DNA of 54,884 nucleotides from Bacillota bacterium (lineage in GTDB: Bacteria; Bacillota; Clostridia; Lachnospirales; Lachnospiraceae), in the NCBI GenBank assembly GCA_023419655.1, contig JAEZXP010000154.1, positions 1 to 54,884 on the forward strand, read 5' to 3'. Each line of letters opens with the position of its first letter. Within the stretch, counting starts at the first letter, position 1. Below the pieces are notes generated by a model. That model searched no databases. It was given only the letters and a program-made list of their open reading frames with translations, and was not told the DNA's origin. The position numbers were made by a program, and so were the translations under genes. This document shows positions 25,223-33,543 of the stretch, piece by piece.

Positions 25223-25233
25223 ATTCTATTTAT

Positions 25234-26535
25234 CTAGCTTACTTTTAATTTAAACTTACGAATTGCCTTCGTATCATTGGAGTCCACCTTAACCATGGCG
25301 GCTCCTAACTGCTGCATCTTATTTTCAAAATCCTCGTATCCCCGTTCAATGTATTCAACATTTTCGACGATTGTATAGCCCTCTGCCATCAGACCGGCCA
25401 TAACCAGTGCCGCCCCGCCTCTCAAATCAGAGGCACTTACAATTGCTCCGGTAAGGCGTTCCACTCCGGTGATAATTGCAGTGTTACTCTCTACCACCTT
25501 AATGGATGCTCCCATCTTGGTCAATTCATCAACAAACTTAAATCGATTTTCAAAAATACTCTCTGTTACAATGCTTGTGCCATTTGACAAAGACAGCAGT
25601 GTCGTCATTAAAGGCTGCATATCTGTCAGAAATCCGGGATAAGCCAAGGTCCTTACATGGGCACTGCCCGGCCTGGTATCTGCTATAATACGAACCGCAT
25701 CGTCATATTCTTCTACCTTAACGCCAACTTCCAGAAGCTTTGCTGTAAAAGCCTCCAGATGCTTGGGAATCACATTCTTAACAAGAACATTTCCCATTGA
25801 AGCGGCTGCTGCAAACATAAATGTACCTGCCTCTATCTGGTCGGGAATAATGGAATACTCGCTTCCATGAAGCCTTGATACGCCCTTTATACGGATAACA
25901 TCTGTTCCGGCTCCTTTTATGTTGGCACCCATACTATTTAAGAAGTTCGCCACATCAACCACATGGGGCTCTTTGGCGGCATTCTCAAGCGTTGTCTGAC
26001 CCTCTGCCATGCTGGCAGCCAGCATAACATTAATCGTTGCACCTACACTGGATTCATCAAAATAGATTGATGCACCGGTCAGCTTCTCTGCTTTCGCACA
26101 GATTAATCCATGCTCAATCTTTACCTCTGAGCCCAGGGCATCAAATCCTTTAATATGTCTGTCTATCGGTCTGCTGCCGATGTTGCAGCCACCGGGCAGC
26201 GCTATCTCTGCTTGATTGTATTTACCAAGCAAGGCTCCTACGAGATAATAGGACCCTCTTATCTTTCTGACACTATCGGAATCAGCTCTTACTTTATTCA
26301 TTCTGGAAGCATTAATCCGGATTGTGTGCTTATTCACACGGTCTACCTTGGCTCCCAGCTCTTCAATCACCTTTAATAATATATTGATATCACTAATTTC
26401 AGGAACATTCTCTATCTTAACAGTCTCATCCGTCATAATCGCAGCTGCAATTATTCCCAGTGCTGCATTCTTATAACCGCTGATTGATACCTCTCCTCTT
26501 AACGGTCTTCCACCCTTTATAATATATTGCTCCAT
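25234..26535 (-). CDS. murA: UDP-N-acetylglucosamine 1-carboxyvinyltransferase
   Basis: A 433-residue enzyme for the first committed step of peptidoglycan precursor synthesis, transfer of enolpyruvate from PEP to UDP-GlcNAc. Visible are SGYKNAAL near the N-terminus (the Lys/Asn pair), the catalytic loop PGGCNIGSRPIDRHI with the active-site Cys at residue 117 (Cys form, hence fosfomycin-type sensitive), and DLRGGAALV near the C-terminus. Firmicutes often carry two copies; which one this is cannot be told. GAGGTG precedes the ATG. It is transcribed alone. Confidence 0.96.
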   Translation of the reverse strand: MEQYIIKGGRPLRGEVSISGYKNAALGIIAAAIMTDETVKIENVPEISDINILLKVIEELGAKVDRVNKHTIRINASRMNKVRADSDSVRKIRGSYYLVGALLGKYNQAEIALPGGCNIGSRPIDRHIKGFDALGSEVKIEHGLICAKAEKLTGASIYFDESSVGATINVMLAASMAEGQTTLENAAKEPHVVDVANFLNSMGANIKGAGTDVIRIKGVSRLHGSEYSIIPDQIEAGTFMFAAAASMGNVLVKNVIPKHLEAFTAKLLEVGVKVEEYDDAVRIIADTRPGSAHVRTLAYPGFLTDMQPLMTTLLSLSNGTSIVTESIFENRFKFVDELTKMGASIKVVESNTAIITGVERLTGAIVSASDLRGGAALVMAGLMAEGYTIVENVEYIERGYEDFENKMQQLGAAMVKVDSNDTKAIRKFKLKVS

Positions 26536-26780
26536 TGCACACCTCGTATTTTATCTATTTTGTTGCACATTATGCCTATAATTCAGCTATTATTTTTGTT
26601 GAATTTTAATCCGCTATTCTGATTATACCACAATGTGGGTTTTTGTAAATCGTTTTTTGCCCAAATTAATCCCTCCCCTTCTTTACCTGTTTTATTTGAT
26701 AGAATTATTCTTTATCATCTGCATTTTTATATTCAAATAAATCTGTGAAAAAGAAAGGAAATTATAATGCATTGTATTTC

Positions 26781-26809
26781 TTGAAGATAAATCATATCCA
26801 TGGTATAAT
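26781..26809 (+). promoter_or_regulatory. Promoter of the Ig-like protein gene
   Basis: TTGAAG (26781-26786), a 17-nt spacer and a perfect TATAAT (26804-26809), 68 nt before the ATG at 26877. It lies inside the longer version of the open frame and argues for the shorter start. The remaining 26536-26780 gap is AT-rich with nothing else identified. Confidence 0.65.
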
Positions 26810-26876
26810 GTCAAAAAGATACTATATCACAGAAGAATTCACTAATGAACTTTTATACTTCCTAGGAGATGATAAA

Positions 26877-27218
26877 ATGCCCCCAAATTACATAACCATT
26901 GAATCCGTTACCGGAGGTGTTTCAAATCGTGTAAAGCAGGATTTAAAATTTAAAACCGGCAACTTTGTATGGCGTATAAAATTTTCCGCTCCGCTTAAGC
27001 CTTCCACGGTTAACAATGCCAATCTGAATGTTACAACTGTGAATAATACGCCGTTACTAACAAATATACGCTATGATACAGTAAATAATTATATCGAAAT
27101 TGAGCCTTTGGAGCCATATAATAAAAACGAATCCTATTTATTACATGTCTCTGACAGAGTACAGTCTAAAAAAGGTCAAAGGCTCCAAAATAATATTACC
27201 ATTCAATTCAAGGTATAA
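26877..27218 (+). CDS. Single Ig-like (SbsA/Big_5-type) domain protein
   Basis: A 113-residue protein made of one beta-sandwich domain of the SbsA Ig-like (Big_5) type: a FVWRIKFSAPLKPSTVNNANL strand pair, a central NNYIEIEPLEPY, and a C-terminal ESYLLHVSDRVQSKKGQRLQNNI. These domains usually occur as repeats in large surface proteins; here it stands alone without signal peptide or membrane segment. The start at 26877 follows TAGGAG at 8 nt and lies downstream of a strong promoter; the longer frame would place the promoter inside the gene. It converges on the next gene with a 3-nt gap. Function unknown. Confidence 0.7.
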   Translation: MPPNYITIESVTGGVSNRVKQDLKFKTGNFVWRIKFSAPLKPSTVNNANLNVTTVNNTPLLTNIRYDTVNNYIEIEPLEPYNKNESYLLHVSDRVQSKKGQRLQNNITIQFKV

Positions 27219-27221
27219 AGA

Positions 27222-29144
27222 TTAATTAAAATCTTCCGGTAATATGGACAGGACATCAGCATCTGCAAGCTTGCCTTCTGCGACAAGCCTGGATAGTTGT
27301 TTTCCTGTCCTTAAATCTGCTGATGTCATTGCTTTTTCTGCATATTTTGAAATCTCTTCCAGCTGTTTTTCTTTTTTTGTATTCTCTATTATTTTGTCTG
27401 CTCCATGTTCAAATGCTGCCCGTGCCGATTGCTGTAACTCATATTCCCTGAGAAATATTTTTGTATAGCCAAAGCCTAAGATATCCTCCCTTGAGTACCC
27501 CGGAAGATGTATCCTGTTCTTAAATAACTCCATCAGCTTAGGGCATTCTCTGAATAATCGATTCATATTCTTCTTATTCTCTTCAAAAATAACAGCCACC
27601 TCTCCCCGAAAATACTTTATCAGCTCCAATAGCTTATCGATTGTCGGCCTTTTCAGTTCACTGGCATTTTCAATAACAAGACAGCTGTTTCTTAATTCCT
27701 CCCTCATGGCTGTAATGTTGATTTCATTCAGTTTTTCTGCTGATATCTTCGCTATTTTGGATGTTTTAAGCTTGCCCGTCTTATTTAAAAATATGGCAAT
27801 ATCCTTGGCTAAAGTAGTTTTTCCCGAAGAAGGCTCTCCTGTTATAATCATTTGAACGCTTTTTGTGCGCTTGCTCATAATTAATTCCAGGCTGTTCGCC
27901 AGCTGTTTTTGAATGGATTTTATATGAAGGAAGTTTCCAAACATCTGATAGATATCTATCCCAAGACTTTCTGATAATTCATCCAGCCTGTCTAAATCCT
28001 CGTTCGTTTCCCCGGTCCTTATAAAATTATATAGGCTGCTTCCAGCTTCTTTTTCAGAGGCCCTATCTCCGGTCTCATTATGCTCTTCCATCAAAGAATC
28101 CTCGGCTGTGATATCCGGGTAGTCCTTTTGCTCCTTCGCCAAAAGAATATCGACTTCCTTCCCTACATTCTCCTCCAGTTCTCTTAATATACTATCTTCC
28201 TCTTTAACCTCGATATTATATTCATACGGTTCTCTTTCATCATATTCCGGGCCGTCGGTATCTTCTCCGTCTTCGATTTCTTCCCGGGCTTCTAACGCTT
28301 CTTTTCCTGACCGGTATTCCAAGCCTTCTTTCGCTTCTCTTCTTTCCCAATATGCCAGGCTTTCTCCGTCTTCTATTCCTTCACGGTATTCTGAATCCTC
28401 CCTGTCTTCTGCTCCTTCGCGGTATTCTAAATTTTCTCCGTCTTCTATTTTGTCGCGGTCTTCCAAAGCTTCCCTGTCTTTGGGATATTCTGTCTCGTCA
28501 TTATTTGTATCCGATGTTATACTGTTTTGTGAAGCCCTGTTCTTAAGGTTCTTAATAATCTCATCCTTATCCACTTCTCCGGAATAATAAGCCTTTAGAA
28601 TCTTAGCCTTCTCCACATAGCTTCCCTCACCAAACCACAGGATAAGGTCCGAGCATTCCTGAATACACTCCTTTTCCATACCTGCTTTATAATAAAGCTT
28701 TGCCAGTTCATAAGCCCATTTTTCAATATAGCTATATTCCTTTAATTTTTTTAGAGAATCGATTAATACAATATAGGGTTCTTTCTTCGCCTTATTTATT
28801 TTGTATCTGAATATGTATATACTGAAATCATTTGGTGCTGCCTGCTCGTATTCCTTCAAAAAGCTTTCCGCTTCCTCGATATTTTTCCTGCCGATGGATG
28901 CAATCACCATCTGATACAGGATTCTTCTCGTTCTTGATTTTTTATATACTCTATAAAGCAGTTCCATGGCTTCATCATATCGTTCATTTTGAATATATAT
29001 CTCCGCAAAAAGAGTCAGGTCCGCTATATTTTTTATCTTTTTTAATATCATGGTGTCTATTATCTTCTGAGCCGCATCAAAATCGCCTTCCTGCGCTCTT
29101 CTTCTAATCTCTTCTGTCTTAACGATATTTTCATAGCTTCCCAT
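27222..29144 (-). CDS. TPR-like protein with AAA-type P-loop domain
   Basis: A 640-residue cytoplasmic protein. Residues 1-200 are helical repeats of TPR type. Residues about 210-330 are a low-complexity acidic segment of repeated EDGE/EYREG/EDRE units. The C-terminal part has a P-loop, GEPSSGKTTLA at about 436-446, with a Walker-B-like CLVIENASE near 490 and further AAA-like helices (RNRIHLPGYSREDI), reminiscent of CbxX/SpoVK proteins. The canonical DE of Walker B is IEN here, so ATPase activity is uncertain. The ATG at 29144 follows GGAGG. The function is unknown; the neighbouring 778-aa gene may be a partner. Confidence 0.75.
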   Translation of the reverse strand: MGSYENIVKTEEIRRRAQEGDFDAAQKIIDTMILKKIKNIADLTLFAEIYIQNERYDEAMELLYRVYKKSRTRRILYQMVIASIGRKNIEEAESFLKEYEQAAPNDFSIYIFRYKINKAKKEPYIVLIDSLKKLKEYSYIEKWAYELAKLYYKAGMEKECIQECSDLILWFGEGSYVEKAKILKAYYSGEVDKDEIIKNLKNRASQNSITSDTNNDETEYPKDREALEDRDKIEDGENLEYREGAEDREDSEYREGIEDGESLAYWERREAKEGLEYRSGKEALEAREEIEDGEDTDGPEYDEREPYEYNIEVKEEDSILRELEENVGKEVDILLAKEQKDYPDITAEDSLMEEHNETGDRASEKEAGSSLYNFIRTGETNEDLDRLDELSESLGIDIYQMFGNFLHIKSIQKQLANSLELIMSKRTKSVQMIITGEPSSGKTTLAKDIAIFLNKTGKLKTSKIAKISAEKLNEINITAMREELRNSCLVIENASELKRPTIDKLLELIKYFRGEVAVIFEENKKNMNRLFRECPKLMELFKNRIHLPGYSREDILGFGYTKIFLREYELQQSARAAFEHGADKIIENTKKEKQLEEISKYAEKAMTSADLRTGKQLSRLVAEGKLADADVLSILPEDFN

Positions 29145-29258
29145 CACTTTTCCTCCTTATCAATAATTCCTTTCATGTAATCTTTTCCCTTGCTTCTATA
29201 CTATCATTTGTCACCGGTTTGCACAAGCTATAAACCCCTGATTTTCTTGGAATAATTA

Positions 29259-29301
29259 CAAAAAATGCCACAACGGAACATTTCTTTCTCCCTTGTGGCA
29301 T
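29259..29301 (-). terminator. Intrinsic terminator after the 778-aa gene
   Basis: ATGCCACAA (29265-29273) and TTGTGGCAT (29293-29301) form a 9-bp stem with a 19-nt loop, followed on the minus strand by TTTTTTG, 22 nt past the stop. Confidence 0.8.
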
Positions 29302-29322
29302 AGATTTTTAATTCCTGTATAT

Positions 29323-31659
29323 TTATTGGGTTTCCTTGTAATACTCCAACGTATCCACCAGCTCTTTTGTTAGTTCGATATTATCTTTTTGCAATAACCG
29401 GTATCTTCCCTCTATCTCTCTGACTTTCTTAAGGCGGTTTCTTTTGTATCTTGCATAGGCCTCATCAAAAATCGGCTGCCCGTTTAACTGCTCCCTGGTT
29501 TTCTTGGAAAAAGGACAATAGGTTGCCAAAAGCTCTCTGGCAATCTTATTTAATTTAATAGCACCTCTGGCTTCATAATTAATCCAGGTTTCATAGTCAA
29601 TAACAAATATCTCTCTGCTGTTATTTCTTCCTTTTTGAATCTGCAGTTTGATTTTTTCCTTCTTATCCTCAGACAAATCCCTGTTCTTCTTGTAAAACTG
29701 AAGGTAATCCGAATATTCCGAGGTCAGAGATTTATGCTTGATATTATTCCAAGCCGTACCCTCTATGGTTCTACACATTTCCCATCTGAATCTGCCGCAT
29801 GATTTGACGATATTCGCATACAGCTCACTTTCACAGAAAATCGGGAATATAAACCGTCCCGGACTGCTCCTTCTTTTTCCCGTGATATCCTGCCACATAA
29901 TACTGTTGCTTCCCACGGCAGGCATTAATATTATATCCGGGTAAACTCTCTCTATGATATATTCCTTTTCTATCTTTTTCTCCGCATTCATATATAATAT
30001 TTCACGGTCAAATACCGAATAGTCTATATCCAGCAGTCTGCCGAATGCTTCATTGATTATACTCGGGGTAATATAGGCTCTGTCCGGCTGGGATATGAAG
30101 GAATCCTTATGCAATACCGGAACAAAGGTGGTGATTTGTCCGCTTACAAGTTTGTTGGTATAGCGGAATAAATTCTGAATCTCATGGTCCAGCTTCTGCT
30201 CCATATTTGTAACAAGCTCTCTGACCTGGCTGTCCGTAATCTGTCCTTTCCCCTTCATCGTCAGGAGCACTTCATTATATTCCTGGTCAAATTCATTTTT
30301 GGAAGGCTCTTTTTTTCCTTCGTAGATTAATGTAAGCCATTCCTTAATGTTATACACCTTTATGTCCGTTGATGTTTCATCATCCTTCAAAAAGTACAGG
30401 TCTATCAGCTGCTCATTGGTAAGGAGCCTTTCATCAGCATATCCGTATTTTAGGAACATATCAATAATCCGGGGTACATTTTCATCATGATAGGCCTTCA
30501 AGAAAACATGCTTATACAACCCATAATAACCATCTGTAAGGCGTTTTCTAATCTTTCTTGCTCCGTCATCTGTAGAATATTTGTCCTTTAAATTAACAAA
30601 GTCCATCATCGCACTTTGAATTTTTCCGGACGCATCCTTATCTATTCCTGAATAGTTAATAATCTGCTGAAACGAATCGGAAAGCTCTGTAATAACCTTT
30701 TCCGAATCCTCTACCGAATATTTCAGATAGGTCTGTGCACTTATCTCCTTATCTCTGGTTCCGGTGTTGATAAGATGGTACGCTTCCTTCATGCGCTTAT
30801 GATTTATAGCTATCCTGCTTCCCAGCCTGCTGTTAAAAAGAGCCTCTGTCCGGTTTATCTCTTCTATAATGCTGTCAAGAATATCCATAAGCTCGTCGCT
30901 ATTGCCATCCGCATTCACAACTTCAATGGCATAGGCTGCAAGCAATCCAAAAAGAGACGTATCGCTTTCATCAATCAGGCACTCTGACATAAAGATAAGC
31001 TTCTGTGCATATTCCTTTAGAATATCATTTTGCTGATGAATTAACTCTATCTGTTCCTCCAGCTGGTATAAGGTAATGATATTGCTATAGGAATAAAGGC
31101 TTTTAACCGCATCCAAAGGAACTTTTATATATTCTTTATAATAATTTATTTTATTAAAATCGATATCTGCATAACCGGTAAACGGAGACAGCTCCCCAAC
31201 CCATTCCGGCCTTATGACCTTATATCCTCTTCTTGAAGCGGATTCAAAGTAAAACTTATATTTATCTGCTAAAAAGTTATATAAGGCATGTCCTCTCTTT
31301 ACGATGTCACGATAGCACTTATCCAGCTCGTTGATAATATTATTCATGGACATAATAAGAAATCCGTTGTAATCACTATTAATCGAAAGAATATTCTCCA
31401 AATCATCCATATGTTCTATGGCAAATACATAGATGATAAGGTCCTCCATCGCAGTATAAGTGCTCTGGTATCTTCCATGGGTAATATCGCTTACTGCAAG
31501 AAACGAACCTGAACCCATCATATACTTTGTTCCCTTATGATGAACTACGACATGACCTTTAATTACAAGTGCTATACTGGACAGCGGTTCTCCCTCCGTA
31601 TAAATATTCGTCCCCTTTGGATATTGATTCACTGCATTCAAGTTCATATTCGGCTTCAA
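29323..31659 (-). CDS. Large protein with N-terminal cyclic-nucleotide-binding-like domain
   Basis: A 778-residue soluble protein. Residues 10-110 look like a cNMP-binding (CRP-type) beta-roll: YPKGTNIYTEGEPLSSIALVIKGHVVVHHKG, then a GSGSFLAVSDITHGRY turn. The remaining 650 residues are mostly helical, with no family I recognise and no DNA-binding helix-turn-helix, GGDEF or kinase motif; the last 40 residues look like coiled coil. It starts at a TTG (31659) with GGAGAG 8 nt upstream; the next ATG is 12 bases further and poorly spaced. It has its own promoter and terminator. A lineage-specific role is likely. Confidence 0.75.
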   Translation of the reverse strand: MKPNMNLNAVNQYPKGTNIYTEGEPLSSIALVIKGHVVVHHKGTKYMMGSGSFLAVSDITHGRYQSTYTAMEDLIIYVFAIEHMDDLENILSINSDYNGFLIMSMNNIINELDKCYRDIVKRGHALYNFLADKYKFYFESASRRGYKVIRPEWVGELSPFTGYADIDFNKINYYKEYIKVPLDAVKSLYSYSNIITLYQLEEQIELIHQQNDILKEYAQKLIFMSECLIDESDTSLFGLLAAYAIEVVNADGNSDELMDILDSIIEEINRTEALFNSRLGSRIAINHKRMKEAYHLINTGTRDKEISAQTYLKYSVEDSEKVITELSDSFQQIINYSGIDKDASGKIQSAMMDFVNLKDKYSTDDGARKIRKRLTDGYYGLYKHVFLKAYHDENVPRIIDMFLKYGYADERLLTNEQLIDLYFLKDDETSTDIKVYNIKEWLTLIYEGKKEPSKNEFDQEYNEVLLTMKGKGQITDSQVRELVTNMEQKLDHEIQNLFRYTNKLVSGQITTFVPVLHKDSFISQPDRAYITPSIINEAFGRLLDIDYSVFDREILYMNAEKKIEKEYIIERVYPDIILMPAVGSNSIMWQDITGKRRSSPGRFIFPIFCESELYANIVKSCGRFRWEMCRTIEGTAWNNIKHKSLTSEYSDYLQFYKKNRDLSEDKKEKIKLQIQKGRNNSREIFVIDYETWINYEARGAIKLNKIARELLATYCPFSKKTREQLNGQPIFDEAYARYKRNRLKKVREIEGRYRLLQKDNIELTKELVDTLEYYKETQ

Positions 31660-31708
31660 TTTATTCTCTCCAGTTCATAGTAATTTGTCATTTGTACAGA
31701 ATGATTAT

Positions 31709-31737
31709 ATACTATAAACTGGCTAATCGAAAGTCAA
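31709..31737 (-). promoter_or_regulatory. Promoter of the 778-aa gene
   Basis: TTGACT (31737-31732), a 17-nt spacer and TAGTAT (31714-31709) on the minus strand, about 50 nt before the TTG start. Confidence 0.5.
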
Positions 31738-31786
31738 TCTTTGTAATAAAGCCCTATAATAGTACGAAATTCTCATAAGATTGTCG

Positions 31787-31820
31787 AAAAAATAAGATAG
31801 CTGACATGCAGCTATCTTAC
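31787..31820 (-). terminator. Intrinsic terminator of the SRP RNA
   Basis: A 10-bp stem AAGATAGCTG/CAGCTATCTT with a 5-nt loop, followed on the minus strand by a run of T, 14 nt past the SRP RNA 3' end. Confidence 0.85.
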
Positions 31821-31833
31821 TCTATATAAATTT

Positions 31834-32102
31834 ATTCCGTGCATTCTGCTTCGAATGCTTGCCACAGGCGTTACCTCTACAGTTAACTCAGTCCAGGCAC
31901 CCTTACGGCACACAGAAGCTTTCGCTTAGTGCTGCTCCATTCCTGACCTGACACGGTTCACGAATTTCTGTTGCGTAAGACCCAGACGTCAACATCACTT
32001 ATAAAGGGCAGCCCCGCAGCAAGTCACCCTAGGCAGAATATCACCCCTGCTGTAGCGGATTGCAGGTACAGGGCACCGCTATCTCCCCGGCTGCACGGAA
32101 AC
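31834..32102 (-). ncRNA. ffs: Signal recognition particle RNA, large bacterial type
   Basis: The minus strand contains the domain IV core GTGTCAGGTCAGGAATGG followed by AGCAGCACTAAG, where the GGAA tetraloop and Ffh site lie, and a GTGCCGTAAGGGTGCCTGG helix. The ends pair as CCGTGC/GCACGG, giving about 269 nt, the length of the Bacillus-type RNA with an Alu domain. It forms the core of SRP with Ffh and targets nascent membrane proteins. It lies directly behind tadA, the same order as in Bacillus (tadA-scr), although dnaX does not follow here. Ends are approximate. Confidence 0.92.
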
Positions 32103-32136
32103 TTTTTGACGATTATATGCTGGAACTGTATGCAAC

Positions 32137-32165
32137 AGTATACGGCTTTTCAGCGTTTCTGTCAA
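32137..32165 (-). promoter_or_regulatory. SRP RNA promoter
   Basis: A perfect TTGACA (32165-32160), a 17-nt spacer and TATACT (32142-32137), overlapping the tadA stop; transcription starts near 32130. Confidence 0.8.
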
Positions 32166-32701
32166 CCCTCAAGCTTTTCCATTTTGTCTTGGTTCTTCTC
32201 TGCTCTATTCCGGACACGAAGTTCCTCAAAAAAACACTGTAATATCCTTGTGCATTCTTCTTTAAGCACTCCGGTGGTTATCTCCACCCTGTGGTTAAAC
32301 TCTTCCATCTGCAATAGATTTAGTATCGAGCCCCCGCACCCCGCTTTGGGATTCATGGTCCCTATAACCGCTCTTTTTATCCTTGCCTGGACGATGGCTC
32401 CCGAGCACATCTGACAAGGCTCCAGTGTAATATATATCGTGCAGTCCTCCAGCCGCCAATCACCCATGATTTTGCTCGCTCTGCTAATTGCGGCCAGCTC
32501 GGCGTGGGCAAGCGTCGTCTTGTCGGTATTCCTTCTATTATAGCCTCTGCCGATAATTTTATCCTGATATACAATGACACAGCCAATCGGCACCTCACCC
32601 CGCTTATAGGCCCGTTTTGCCTGCTTTAGTGCTTCCTTCATATATTTTTCATCCGTCATCCTACAGCTTTCTTTCGTTATCTCACAATTTTCTTTTGCCA
32701 T
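32162..32701 (-). CDS. tadA: tRNA-specific adenosine deaminase
   Basis: A 179-residue zinc deaminase that converts adenosine 34 of tRNA-Arg(ACG) to inosine. The zinc and catalytic motifs are present: HAELAAI and PCQMCSGAI, plus MNPKAGCGGSILNLL (substrate loop). The C-terminal basic helix is also present. The first ATG (32701) has AAGGA upstream, but an in-frame ATG at 32659 begins the family's typical MTDEKYMKEAL; the extra 14 residues may not be translated. It is followed by the SRP RNA, a conserved Firmicute arrangement. Confidence 0.94.
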   Translation of the reverse strand: MAKENCEITKESCRMTDEKYMKEALKQAKRAYKRGEVPIGCVIVYQDKIIGRGYNRRNTDKTTLAHAELAAISRASKIMGDWRLEDCTIYITLEPCQMCSGAIVQARIKRAVIGTMNPKAGCGGSILNLLQMEEFNHRVEITTGVLKEECTRILQCFFEELRVRNRAEKNQDKMEKLEG

Positions 32702-32839
32702 ACCACAACTTCCTTTTCTATAGACCTATCATAAAAAATCTGATATATTAATCTTATCTCACAGTATACATATACACACGGATAAGTGCAACGTAAAATC
32801 TGCTTATCCCGCACTCTGCCATCAGAATGGAGAATGAAC

Positions 32840-33535
32840 ATGCATATTCATGGTTTTAATAAATCTACCCTTTTAGACTATCCAAAGCATCTGGCTGCCA
32901 CCATTTTTTTAGGCGGCTGTAACATGCGATGCCCATTTTGTCATAATGCCTCTTTGGTGCTGCGTCCCAATACCCAGCCCGTTATACCCGCAGAAGATGT
33001 TCTGTCTTATCTCAATAAAAGAAAAAACATCCTTGAGGGTGTATGTATTACAGGGGGCGAGCCCACCTTATATCCGGACCTTCCCTTGTTCATCCGTCAA
33101 ATTAAAGAAATCGGACTAAAGGTTAAGCTTGATACGAACGGCACAAATCCTTCAATGATGAAGGATTTGGCGGATAACAGGCTAATTGATTATGTGGCGA
33201 TGGACATTAAAAATTCAAAAGAAAAATATAAGCTTACAGCAGGAAATAAGGATATCTCCATGGATAAAATCGAGAAGAGCGTATCCTTACTTCTTTCCGG
33301 AATCGTTGATTATGAGTTTCGTACCACGGTTGTAAACGAGCTGCATACGGCGCAGGATATGGATGCCATCGGACAGTGGATTCAAAGTGCCAGAGCATAT
33401 TATCTCCAAGCTTATCTTGATTCCAATGATGTTATCTCGCCCGGCTTTACCGGCCCTGCAAAGAAAACCTTACTTTCATATAAGGAGCTTTTATCCCCTT
33501 ACATAGAGCATGTCGATATCCGAGGCATTGATTAA
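32840..33535 (+). CDS. Anaerobic ribonucleotide reductase activating protein (NrdG2-type)
   Basis: A 231-residue radical SAM enzyme with CNMRCPFCHNASL near residue 30 (the three Cys that hold the 4Fe-4S cluster) and an early FNKSTLLDYPKHLAATIFLGG. GGEPTLYPDL follows, then a TIM-barrel-like C-terminus. Proteins of this family generate a glycyl radical on the anaerobic class III reductase or related enzymes. The start at 32840 has GGAG 7 nt upstream; the longer frame has none. Its nrdD partner is not adjacent. It converges on the following gene with an 8-nt gap. Confidence 0.85.
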   Translation: MHIHGFNKSTLLDYPKHLAATIFLGGCNMRCPFCHNASLVLRPNTQPVIPAEDVLSYLNKRKNILEGVCITGGEPTLYPDLPLFIRQIKEIGLKVKLDTNGTNPSMMKDLADNRLIDYVAMDIKNSKEKYKLTAGNKDISMDKIEKSVSLLLSGIVDYEFRTTVVNELHTAQDMDAIGQWIQSARAYYLQAYLDSNDVISPGFTGPAKKTLLSYKELLSPYIEHVDIRGID

Positions 33536-33543
33536 ATAAGATA

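Noticed and set aside
31834..32102. RNase P or tmRNA as the structured RNA next to tadA
   Set aside because: The GTCAGGTC-GGAA core, length and tadA neighbourhood identify SRP RNA.
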